Below are positions 34,530 to 45,254 of a DNA stretch of 64,000 nt, piece after piece. This DNA comes from Gigaspora margarita. Its lineage: Eukaryota > Glomeromycota > Glomeromycetes > Diversisporales > Gigasporaceae. The DNA lies in NCBI GenBank assembly GCA_009809945.1, contig WTPW01000691.1:164477-228476 (forward strand). The letters are read 5' to 3'. Each line of letters starts with the position of its first letter. Positions within the stretch are counted from its first letter, which is position 1. Made by a program: the position numbers and the translations under genes. The notes beneath the pieces are model-generated. The model searched no databases, was not told where the DNA came from, and saw nothing but the letters and a program-made list of their open reading frames with translations.

Positions 34530-36334
34530 TATACCAGGAGCGGAGTATGAAATACGAAATACATGGTTATCTGAAGAGTGAAATGTTGTGAACAAATACG
34601 GTTCTTTGATTGGTTATATTTTCACATGACATTGTAGAATGCGATGTTCCGGATTTGCTTTTTATGTTGAACTGGTTTAGTATGACTTTTTTACGTATGT
34701 ACGTGCTATTCGTGCGTGATTGTCCCTGCAAAGGGGACTATTTTTAATTGAGTATTTCGGGTTTACATTTTGTGCCTGTTTATCGCGTAGGGGGTTGATG
34801 TTTAAGGGGTTCCAGTATGTGGTTACAGTAATAATTTTTTTTTTGCTCGAAATCTTTTTTATAAAAACGTCTGAAATTCTGTTTTATACCAGGAACGGAG
34901 TGCAACGAAGTGCATGGTTATCTGAAGAGTGAAATGATGTGAACAAATACGGTTCTTTNATTGGTTATATTTTTNATGACATTGTGGAATGCGATGGTCA
35001 GATTTGCATTTTATATTAAACTGGTTTGATATGACTTTCGTACATGATTATCCCTTCAAAAGGACTATTTTAAGTAAGTATTTCAAATTTTAAGTTGTGC
35101 CTCATTTTATTTGATTTATTTCTTATCTTACCGGTGTTATTATAAATTTATGCGCCCAAAAATCACAGCATTTCCTTATTCTGCCCCTGCTTTATTTGAT
35201 CGATTATTGTTATATTCGATCATCCTTAAACCTTTCAATTGTACCTCTGTAACATGTGTTACTCCTATTACCTTATTTAGATATCCTTGGGGNTCTACAA
35301 TTAATTAAAGCTATNGTGATGCGTCNAATGTCTATATTAATAATCATCATGCCATCGCTTTTGTACACAGATCAATTATGTATAAATTATTATTGCTTCT
35401 TTTAGGGATAAATGAATACGAAACGTTTAAATATTATCGTCTCGCCCCTCACACAAAGTAATAATACGATCAAGTTTATAGGTGTTGAAGGGCAATTAGA
35501 CTTTTAGTTGTCGTATCTCAATGACGAATTGATTGTGTAAGGCAGTAGGAAGTTAAACTGACAATTGATTGGTGTAAATAATTTATATAGATTATAAATA
35601 TATATAAGTCCGATGTGTTCGCTCTTTGTGTATTGAGAGGTTTTTGTCCCTTATACATAATAGAGAGAGCAAGAATGAGGTATTAGATAGCATTAGATAT
35701 TATCTAAATAATTCCTCTATTATAATAAAGTTTTCTTAATGAATGTTTATTTATCGTATCTCTTGGCTTTCATTTATTTTTGTATTGTTCGTGAATCCCA
35801 TTTCGTTATATTTATAAACCCAACCTTATGTATTCCTTCTCTTGTTCACTATCGCTAACCTAAATCTGGCCCTCTAATCTGACGCTCTCCCAAATTTCAA
35901 TAGTAATACTGGTTTTGTCTATTTATATACTGCTTGATTTCTAAAAATACATATATTTTATAATATTTACTAATGCTATTTACAACTTTGTTCTCTATAT
36001 AAAATGCTTCCTATATTATATTTCATTATCATACCGAATAAGTTAAGCTTTTAAACATAATTAAACAATAAACACTAAAAAATGTACATAGTGTTGGCAC
36101 ATGACCAATTAAACTACTAATATAATTAATGAATTCATACGACTCATTTCAAATTTATTAATGTGATCTAGTTATATGCCAACTCTGTACAATACACATG
36201 TAAACTAAGGTATACATAATTTATTAGTTAGTATTAATAAACTGTTAAAATATTACATTTTTTAAAACTTCTAATATGATCTACTGATTCTTCCGTTCCT
36301 GGTTTTGCGTGACAGTGTCGCGCAGCTACCTTAT
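34530..36334 (+). mobile_element. 1.8-kb dispersed repeat, copy 1
   Basis: It aligns end to end with 59357-61151: both start TATACCAG(G/A)AGC(G/A)GAG and end GCAGCTACCTTAT. The first 700 bases are two tandem units (starting 34530 and 34885, about 355 bp). Each has TTATCTGAAGAGTGAAAT, TTTGATTGGTTATATTTT and an AAGGGGACTATTTTTAA or AAAGGACTATTTTAA block. The rest is unique and AT-rich. A terminal hairpin-like GCGTGACAGTGTCGCGC precedes the right end. Small frames shared by both copies carry no domain. Nature unknown: a solo LTR or non-autonomous element are both possible. Confidence 0.8.
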
Positions 36335-36937
36335 TTATTATTTATGTCCAGTTCCAGTAAGTATTGGAACTGGACTGGACCAGTTCAGTCCAGTAGTGGT
36401 CCACTGGACTGGTCCAGTTCAGGGGCCAACACTGGTTATACCATAAAATCTTGAAATAATGCGCAGGGGTGAAATTACGATTTTAGCTCAAATTAAGCTT
36501 AATTTAGGCCAAGATTCGAAATAACGCTCATGCCCACTATTTCGAGATTTTATAGTAAATGATTATTAATTAAAACTAAAACTTATATAAAAGTAAAATT
36601 TAAGTACTAAACAATTATAATACTAATTTAGTTAGATGCTTAGTTATATCAAAAAAAGTTAATATATTGATATTATAAATTATTATTATAAGATAAAACT
36701 TGTATAGTAGCAAAATTTAGATGTTCTTTAAATAATAAATACAAGTTAATATATTTGTATAGTTAGACAAATCTTATACAATATATAAATATAGTTATAA
36801 AATTTTATAAATATAATTTATTTATATTCATATACATATTTATTATTTAGGTCCAGTTCCAGTAAGTACTGGAACTGGACTGGTCCAGTCCAGTAGTGAT
36901 CCACTGGACCGGTCCTGTCCGGGGCCAACACTGGCCA
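36331..36937. repeat. pair of about 107-bp direct repeats around an AT-rich core
   Basis: The two copies (36331-36438 and 36830-36937) share TATTATTTA(T/G)GTCCAGTTCC, a palindrome GTCCAGTTCCAGTA / TACTGGAACTGGAC, CCAGT-rich sequence and the end GGGGCCAACACTGG. They are far more GC-rich than the 390-bp core between them. The layout resembles a miniature terminal-repeat element, but TG..CA ends and coding sequence are lacking. Confidence 0.7.
36437..36560. mobile_element. about 122-bp palindromic MITE
   Basis: ATACCATAAAATCTTGAAAT on the left mirrors the right end (reverse complement TTACTATAAAATCTCGAAAT). The palindrome closes around CAAATTAAGCTTAATTTAG. It sits at the inner edge of the first direct repeat. 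Confidence 0.7.
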
Positions 36938-37830
36938 CAGAAGTAGTGCAAGGACTCATATTGATGATTAGATTCCACAGTTGCGATAGCAGTGCAAGTG
37001 CTCAGATTATGTTTAGGCTCTGCACCGCAAAGCAGTGCAATAATCTCATTTTGCGTTTAGGTTTCATAGTTACAGTGTTAATGCAACAGTCTCATAATAT
37101 GTTTAGACTCCATGGTTGCGATAGCAGTGCAAGGACCTCATGTTGTGATTAGGTTCCATGGCTGCGGTAGCAGTGCAAGGACCTCATATTTGATGATTAG
37201 GCTCCGCACCTATAGTAGTAGTGCAAGAATTTTATATTTGATGCTTAAGTATGATAGAAGTGCAAGGACTTCATATTATGTTTAAGCTCTGCGGCTGCGA
37301 TAATAGCGCAAGGGCCTCTTATAGTGAATAGGCTCCACGGCACAGTAATAGTGCAAGGACCTTATATGAAGATCAGGTTCCGCAACTGCAATAGCAATGC
37401 AAGGACCTCATGTTGTGATTAGGCGATAGCAGCGCAAGGACCTCATATTTGATGTTTAGGCTCCACGGCTACGAGAACAGTGCAAGTACCTTATGTTATG
37501 GTTAGGCTCCGCAGCTGCGATAGCAGTGTACGGACCCCATATTTATGTTAGGCTCCACGGCTGTGAGAACAGCGCAAGGACCTTATATTGTGGTTAAGCT
37601 CCATGGCTACGATAGCATTGCAAGGACTTCATAGTGTGATTAGGCTCCGAAGCTACAATAGCAGTGCAAGGACCTCATATTTGCGACCTTGTATTATGTT
37701 TAGGCTCCGCAGCTGCGATAGCAGTGCAAGGAACCTATGTTGTGATTAGGATCCGCGGCTGTGTTAGCAGTTCAAGGACCTCAGTTTGTAGTTAGGCTCT
37801 GCGTCTGAAATAGCGGCCCAAGGACCTATG
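36938..37830 (+). repeat. GC-rich minisatellite, about 17 units of about 50 bp
   Basis: Each unit follows the order GATTAGGCTCC, GCGGCTGCGATAGCAG, TGCAAGGACCTCATATT. Units vary by point changes and a few by deletion (for example near 37420, where the middle is missing). About 45-50% GC against about 25% around it. No reading frame runs through the array. Confidence 0.85.
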
Positions 37831-38059
37831 GGTAAGTGACACGTAATAGTGGAGTTGCTGTCATAACCAATAATATAAGCACAACTGAGATGATGATCGA
37901 CAATTTACAAATATTTGAAAATTCTACGTTGAATCTTCTGATTGGTCGATAGCGTGACGGACGGACGTTTGTGCTTTAATATAATAGAAAATGAAATAGA
38001 TGATTACTTGGTTCGATTTTCAGACTATCAAAGATCATCCGAGCATCAACATGGTGCTT

Positions 38060-38290
38060 GGCAATTATTAAGTAATATTGTAATATTTTAGGGGTTGGTA
38101 GAATAAATTATTGTCGGAGGTATAAACCAATTTCGTCAACAACCATTTCGCCGACAACTATATTGCCGACAAATTTGTCTCGATTTAGGGTTAGGGTTAG
38201 CTTATTTTATGGTTAATGTTGGCTAAAGGTAGATTGTCGATAAAACAGATGTCGGTGAAATCTTTGTCGGATGATGTGATGCTGAAGTTC
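38060..38290. repeat. TTGTCGGCGAAAT-type short repeats
   Basis: Variants of GCCGACAA and TTTCGTCGACAA in both orientations occur at 38110-38170 and 38225-38275, flanking a TTTAGGGTTAGGGTTAGC stretch. They could be the ends of a small element. Confidence 0.45.
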
Positions 38291-38329
38291 ACGTGATCAA
38301 ATGATCTTAAGAGGGATTACGAACATTCT

Positions 38330-38600
38330 CAATAGCACGTCAACGTGTTAGGCTTAGTTTTACCATCACGTAGCGTGTTAAACAAACGTAACAACACGTT
38401 AACGTGTCAGACAACACATTAAAGTGTCATATATTAAATTAAAATGTATATACTGAATGAATTTGACTTCAATAAAGATAGAGTTAGAGAAGTTCCCTCC
38501 GATTTTACTTAAGGAAAATAAGGAAGTAAGCTAGTGTAGTGCTGAAGAGACCTTTATTCAAGTAAATCAGAAACTTATCTTTCCAGTAACTATTAGAGTT
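38330..38600 (+). repeat. dispersed repeat, copy 2 (LTR-like block)
   Basis: It matches 12735-13010 in order: AACACGTTAACGTG-type units, ATGAATTTGACTTCAA, ACTTAAGGAAAATAAGGAAG, TTTATTCAAGTAAAT. This copy keeps CpG sites (AACACGTTAACGTG) where the other reads with A/T, so it may be the less decayed one. Confidence 0.6.
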
Positions 38601-39419
38601 AAAACGGTCAAACGTATACGCTCTTCCACCTTAATAGTTACACCATCATAAAAAAATTCTAAAAAAATTCACTATTAGTGTTAGTGTTAGGGTTTGGTGT
38701 AACCAGATTTTAATTACCCTAGTTGAATTAGGTGCATCATTGGGGTGTTCGGTATACTATATAAATCAAAACTATATGTGGTCACTTAATATTTTTAAAT
38801 AGTCGATGATTTTTTCAGTGATCAGTTATTAAATATAGTTAAAATAATTTATATATAAAACTTAGTCTACCTTTTTTAGGTGCATATGTTGCATATTTTC
38901 TTTTACCAAAAAGGTTTAATTACCAATTGGCTCGTTCTTACGATATTTATAAAGTTACGAGATATGTTTTTATATTATCTATGGGAAATCCATTTTTTTC
39001 CAGTCTCTTTATATGCAAATCGTTGCTTCGTTCGTTTAAAAAAATTCTAAGTAACAGGTTTTTTTTTTTTTTTGATAAACTATGAATTTGGCTTCGTAAC
39101 TTTGTTCTTTGGAACTTAAATTTGAATTGTATAAAATTTGGGTTTATCGGAACTGATATCAAGGACTGTACCTAATTAAATATTTCATAATCTTCAAACT
39201 TATATTTCAAAGAATTATCAATTAAAAATTTTAATGATCAGTTAAGTTACACATCCTTGATATTAAATTTTATATGATACCATATATAGTTTTGATTTAT
39301 ATAGTATACTGAGCACCCCGGCGCATCATTCCCGACAAGTTTATATGTCAAAGCCCTAAACTTTTTTTTTAAAAAAAAATAAAGTGTCGACTCTTTTTTT
39401 TTTTTTTTTATTTACAAAA

Positions 39420-40048
39420 ATGCAGCTTATCAAAGCTCTTGCGATTTTGATGTTAATTGTCCAATTGGCAATTATTAATCCTTCTTGGGCACTTGAAAGA
39501 CAAAGTATTAATTTAAAAAATTTATTTAAAAAAATGATACTATCTTTTTTTGAAAATGAAATAGTGAAATTTTAATTGTCATTTTTAGTTATGCTTCGTC
39601 GCCAGATTAGTGAAGTTCAAAAAAGAGGTATTGAATTACAGCATTTATTATTTGATTAATGCATTAAAAACTTTACTATTAAATAAACATTTCTAATTCA
39701 TATTTTTAATTGAAAACTTTATAATTTGCTGTTAAATTCTAATTATTTATATATAAATTATTAGATTGTGAGTATAATATATTTTATAATTAAAACCTTC
39801 ATAATAATTACTATTAAATGAATCATCTCTAAATTATATATATATATATAATATTAGCTAGTAAGTATAAAACTATTTTCTATATTAAAAATTTAACAAT
39901 TACTATTAAATAAAAAATTTAATTTATTTGAAATAAATTATTAGGTGGTAAGTATAAAACCTATCAATACAAACCCGTCTTTTACAATGCAAATCAGATA
40001 ATACAACTGGCTTGCGGTTATTATTGTATGGAAAGAGAAAGAAAATGA
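39420..40048 (+). CDS. small secreted protein with signal peptide and Lys-Arg site (3 exons)
   Basis: Exons 39420-39504, 39589-39627 and 39945-40048 total 228 nt: 75 codons and a stop. Introns are 84 and 317 nt, GT..AG, with matching phases. Residues 1-24 form a clear signal peptide (MQLIKALAILMLIVQLAIIN, cleavage likely after PSWA). The mature part is basic, with EVQKR at 37-41, a Kex2-type dibasic site followed by Gly-Gly, and a Tyr-rich C-terminus with Cys65 and Cys69 in LACGYYC. Size, signal and processing site fit the small secreted proteins that mycorrhizal fungi deploy at the host interface, but no homolog was recognised. The long second intron contains decayed near-copies of the third exon's start (TTAG-CTAGTAAGTATAAAAC and TTAG-ATTGTGAGTATAA), hinting at tandem duplication. 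The start is the ATG that gives the signal peptide; an in-frame upstream start is possible. Confidence 0.65.
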
Positions 40049-40724
40049 TGAAAATAAGTGTTGGGGCGCAAAAAAGTTATGAAAGTAACACTAGTTCCAA
40101 ATTAATACAACACGTAGGAGTAGTGCTCCGAACGAGTTAACCATCAAAGGACCGGAACTAACCTATTATAACAAATTTACTATAGGTCATTGCCTGTATA
40201 TATAATAAATTTATCATAAAAGGTCGGCTTCGGTATTCAGAAATTAACTCGTTCAAAGCACTATGTAGGGAGAATTGTCCACACAAAATTTGAGATCAAA
40301 TGTAACCAGAATCGGTAATTTTGTTACCCATTGAAAAAAAAGTTCATTGAGGTTCTCCATTAGTAAATCTGGGTTTTAACATCAAATAAATGTCAACACT
40401 ACTTTTTACGATGGCAACTCGAGTCCTAACCTCAGGTCCAATCATAACTGTTATAATACGGTCATGCGTTACATATCACAATCGAATCTAATACCCATGA
40501 GCATTACAACTTTTAAACTTTTAATGTAATTTATAAAATATAGGAATCTATAAACATAACAAATGTTTTTTAACCAGCTTCAACCTCTCACTACTTCCAG
40601 TAAAACAAAAAAAAATATAAGAATGACAACTCCCAATGAAAATTATTGCACAGAATATTAGGTTAAACACTGGCATGTAGCAATACGAAAATACACAGAA
40701 CTGTTCGAAATATAATATGAGATA

Positions 40725-40925
40725 GTGTGCGGGATAATGTGTTATAGACACGTAAAAAGGTGTGAATTCCACGCAACACTGCACGTAATAACGTGCGTTT
40801 TTACGTGCTTTCCCGTACGTTACCCGTATAGCTGCATATGTAACTGTTCGTTATTCTGTGCAATTACGTGTTTGTCGATTTGTGCTTGGTGCAGATCCAG
40901 TGCAGCAAATCTCAATTCCGTACTT
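40725..40925 (+). promoter_or_regulatory. ACGTG-rich segment upstream of the 41-kb gene
   Basis: Dense ACGTG / CACGT words (CACGTAAAAAGGTG, GCACGTAATAACGTGCG, TTTACGTGC, CCCGTACGTTACC, TTACGTG) lie 50-250 bp before the exon at 40969. They could be a promoter or 5' leader. The first coding exon of the next gene may also be hidden here, but I could not fix a start. Confidence 0.35.
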
Positions 40926-40968
40926 TAGATATATATTTCTTACGCTCACATTTAAAAATGTCTTATAG

Positions 40969-41471
40969 GGAATCTGAGTTTCAACGATCGTGTCAACACC
41001 GCAGTGTCTATCGTGATCAAGCAATACCCGTATGCGAAATTGTATGAAGCCGATGGTGTGGCCTTAGGGGGTCCGACGAAAGATCCCACGAAAATTGACC
41101 ACATTGAAGTGATTTTTCATAATGTAAACAAAACCACGGTCTTCATCAGCGAAACAAGCCCCGGTAACTTCAGCCCACCAATATTGTTTGATAAGGCATG
41201 GCTTGGAGACATAATAATCGATTGGCCGATCGGTATGGATCTGTATCAGGCCAATCGGCTTAAAGAAGCAGCTGGATTCACAAAGCCTTATGAGACCGTC
41301 TATTTACGTAACCCTTTTTTTAGACCGAAACTAGGAAATCCTCTTTTTATCTTTGGCAACGGTTCATTACAATTTATTTTAGTTGACACTGTGACTGGTA
41401 ATGTAACTAGCGCCAGCGGTAACTTGAGCCACCCAGTGTTGCGCCGATTCGAGAATAATAATAATTATTAA
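40969..41471 (+). CDS. probable secreted protein, 3' coding exon (partial model)
   Basis: An open frame of about 167 codons follows a good acceptor (TCTTATAG at 40961-40968) and ends at 41471; the exon starts in phase 1, so an upstream exon supplies the N-terminus. It is GC-richer and less biased than the surroundings, and the frame is closed by a stop just upstream, supporting a real exon. Landmarks are LYEADGVALGGPTKDPTKID, IIDWPIGMDLYQANRLKEAA and PLFIFGNGSLQFILVDTVTG, with sequons NKT, NFS, NVT, NLS and NGS. I recall YEADG..GPT.DPT proteins as secreted, multicopy unknowns in Glomeromycotina, but this is from memory. No catalytic motif is visible. The missing exon should encode a signal peptide if the protein is secreted. 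Confidence 0.65.
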
Positions 41472-42279
41472 AAATATACTAGATACTGGACCAGTCGTTA
41501 AACGACGGGTTTTGATATTATTACTTTACTTATCATAAATAATTTTCTATTTTTTATTTCATATTAAACTATTGTCACATGTTGTCACATTATTAAATTT
41601 TATTATAAGATGAGGGTACCTATTTCCGGGATCACCCTATTTCCGTGGATTATAATATTTCGTGATATCTTATGATTCTACGATCCAATTTGGATAATTT
41701 TAGTATCATTCGAATCGTCTCACTGAGATGATTCTAATGGTACCAAAATTAGCCAAATTAGATCACAATATCCTGAGATATAAGACATATTTATTATTTT
41801 TTGAGATTAAATATATTTTCGTAGTATTGTTTATCTCATGATCCTGTGATCCGATTTTGATGATTTTGGTATCATTTGAATTGTCTCACTGAGACGAATC
41901 TAATGGCGCTAAAATCATCCAAATTGGATTATAGGATCCAGAGATATAAGGTGTTTTCTATGATTAAATCTATTTCCATGGATTGTGTATCAAGTGCATA
42001 GTTGGTGGTAGAATTAATTTTACAAATTAATACTGTTACGGCATTGCCATATTTTTTGCCATAATTGCTGTGGGCCGTAAAGCTGTAATGCCATAAAGAT
42101 GTAAAGCCGTAAAGCCGTAATGCCATAATGGTGTAATGCCATAATGCCGGAGTACCCTAGCCATAGCAAAAATAGTTCAGGTCATGTGATGTAAATCACT
42201 GATTAAGCCAATCAGCATTGATTTAAACAAATTACTGCTGATCTACTGATCCAAATCCAGAGGCTGACACTTGAATAAC

Positions 42280-42955
42280 GATGTTCATGTTAATACTAAC
42301 ATTCATATTAACATTATAATTAATGTTTATATTAAAAAACATTAATATTAATGTTTGTATTAACGTTCATATGAACATTCATATAAATGTTTATACCAAC
42401 ATTCATATGAACATTTATACAATATTCATATGAACATTTATACCAATGTTCATATGAACATTTATACCAATGTTCATATGAATATTAATACTAATGTTCA
42501 TATGAACGTTAATACTACAGTATATTAATGTTAATACTAAATCATATTAACATTTATACAAATGCATTTGTTTTTTTTCTTGGCTCGATGTGGTTAATGT
42601 CTTCTTTACTGCAAATTACTTACTTAGTGGTTAAGTCTTTTGAATATTAATACAAATGTTCATATTAATGTTAATACGAATGTTAATACAAACATTCATA
42701 TGAACATTTGTATTAACATTTGTATTAACATTAATACAAACATTAATACAAACATTTATATGAACATTCATATGAACATTCATTAACATTAATATTAACG
42801 TTAATACAAATATTCATATAAACATTTGAATTAACATTAATATTAATATTCATATTAATATTACTAATGTCCGTATTAATATTAATCCTAATATTCATAC
42901 TAATGTTAATGCTAATGTTCATAATACGTCAATACTAACATTTGTACTAACATGT
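42280..42955. repeat. short palindromic satellite (TTCATATGAA type), block 1
   Basis: Dozens of units of 11-20 bp are built from ATTCATATGAACATT, ATTAATACTAATGTT and AACATTAATACAAAC, so both strands read almost alike. Self-complementary words such as TTCATATGAA recur every 20-25 bp. Confidence 0.8.
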
Positions 42956-43079
42956 CAAAATTTTTTGCAAATAAATTTCTTATTGTTTAAATTATAATTC
43001 TTTAAATTTTTTATTACAATTATATCTAGTCAATGATTTATATTTTATCAAATATTAACAATTTATTATATTTTTTTCT

Positions 43080-43265
43080 TATTACAATCAAACTGATTTA
43101 ATTAATATTAATACCATGAACATTCGTATTAAAAATGTTCATATTAATGTTAATATGAATGTTAATATTGTTAATATTAATGTTCATATTAACTTAATAC
43201 AAACATTAGTATTAACATTAACTTAATGTTTGTATAAACATTAATACTAATGTTTATACAAAGAT
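43080..43265. repeat. palindromic satellite, block 2
   Basis: The same ATTAATGTTCATATTAA and ACATTAATACTAATGT words as block 1. It is followed at 43265-43745 by about 170-bp units containing GCACTAAA/GCACCAAA runs and TTTATCTGATCTTTGTATAT, twice. Confidence 0.7.
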
Positions 43266-45254
43266 CGAAGAAACAATAAAACACTCAAAGTGATAAAAAA
43301 ATACAGCTACAACAAAAGTGCCAAATGAGCAATGAAAAAAGAACCAAAAATGATTAAGAAGCACCAAAATAATGATAAAAGAAGCAACAAAGAATTTCAA
43401 AAAATGCTCTGAAAAAATGATAAAAGAAGTACCAAGATGACAATGAAAAAAAAAACAATAAAAAAAAGCACAGGAATAGCACCAAATATTAATATCAAAG
43501 GTAATATTAATGTTAATACTACTTGATCTTAAATTTAATGTTTATCTGATCTTTGTATATAGCTCTGAAATTAATGTTAACAAGAAGCACTAAAACAATG
43601 ATGAAAAAACCACTAAAAAAATGCAAAAAAGCACTAAATGTTAATATTAAAGTTAATACATTACTCGACCTTGAAGTTAGCGTTTATCTGATCTTTGTAT
43701 ATAGATAGCCCTTAAATTAATGTTCACTAAATCAGCAAAAAAAACCAAAATTCTCGAATACAGTATAAGAATAAGAATAGGGGCAAACAAAAAAAAATCA
43801 ATTTAAAAAAAAAGGGTTCAGAGCCAGATCAGAATTGGTATAATGTTTACACCAATTCTGATTAGCTTAATCAGTGGATCTGCATCATGTGACCCAAACA
43901 ATTTTTGCCATAGTTAGGTTCTGATAATGCTGTAATGCCATAATACTATAATGCCATAATGCTGTAATACCATAATGCAGAAATACTATCTGCTATTATA
44001 CTGTTAGTTAAAATGCTATACTATATTATGGCTTCCTTTAAATAATATACTATTAAATTATTTTTGAATTTGATTCTGTCAATTTCATGGATTTAGAACA
44101 TGTAATAACTATAAAAAAAGGGCTTGTAGGTCTAGGTTTTATTTTGGTTAAATGTTGATTTATATTTTTGTCCAATTAGACCAGTATATAAGTCATGGTT
44201 TAAGAATGTCATTAATGAGCTAATTGATCAGAAATGACATAATTGCTAATAGCATTTATGGCTTATATAGAATGATATATGCATATAAACATATTTATGT
44301 ATTTTAAAATTTATAATAACTATTGTATTTCTGCAGAATACACTTTAAATAACTTGTATGTTTACCAATTAATTAATATAAATGAAATGCTTGTATGGCA
44401 AATAAAAACATATTTATCAGTTTCCAGCTTGGAGTAACTAGGTGATACATAGCATCATATTATGACAATATTGTGTTATTTATAGATGCCTGACAAAATG
44501 ATAAATCTAATGAAATAAGTTTTATCAAGTTTGGTATTGATGAAATTTATAGTTTTGTTAGGTTTTGTTATTTCATTAGGCATCTATAGTATTATTGTGG
44601 TATTATGACATTACAGAATTGTAGTATTGTGGCATTATGACATTATGACATTATGGCATTATGGCATTGTGGCATTGCGGCATTACAGCATTACAACATT
44701 ATGGTATTATAGCATTATAACATTATAGCATATAATTTTTATAGCAATTAGATGCTATGCTATAATTAATTCTTCTACTGTAAAATGGCATAATTGCTGT
44801 AGTTCAGTAATTCTACTACTAACTATAATCATGTGACTCTGTGATCCAATTTGAATGATTTTAGTATTATTCAAATCATCTAAGTAAGACAATTTAAATA
44901 GTATTAAAATTATCCAAATCGAATTACAGAGCCCCAAGATATATGGTCCATGGAAATAAAATTAATTTTTTATATATACCTTATATTTAAATAGCCAAGT
45001 CTTAATAAAATCTTGTCCAATCTCTGTAAAAATTTTATATTGTATATAATTTAGTATAAAAAACATAATACTTAGTAAACTTTGTTCAATTTATTTGACA
45101 AAAAATTAAGTTAATTATATATCTATAAAAATAGAACTGTAACTTTTAAATTCTTATAAATTATACAGATTGTATCTTTTATGATTAAAAAAATTTTAGT
45201 ATATAAGGTGGATATAGGTATTATAGTACAGTTAAGTATTTTGGCTAATAATAC

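Larger units (their letters stand above)
41615..44970. mobile_element. 3.3-kb composite inverted-repeat element
   Basis: The left arm (about 41615-42260) and right arm (about 43820-44970) mirror each other at several levels. CTATTTCCGTGG near 41630 pairs with CCATGGAAATAA near 44950. The hairpin modules at 41667-41950 pair with 44826-44942. ATGCCATAATGCC arrays at 42050-42150 pair with GGCATTATGGCATT arrays at 44620-44745. The blocks CAGGTCATGTGATG and CACTGATTAAGCC near 42180 pair with 43870-43905. The right arm appears interrupted at about 44010-44590. The interior is the palindromic satellite. No coding frame. Confidence 0.6.

Noticed and set aside
34530..36334. Helitron
   Set aside because: A hairpin-like GCGTGACAGTGTCGCGC precedes the right end, but the terminus is not CTRR, the left end is not TC, and there is no Rep/helicase.
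36938..37830. CRISPR array
   Set aside because: Units abut without unique spacers and vary internally; this is a minisatellite in a eukaryotic context.
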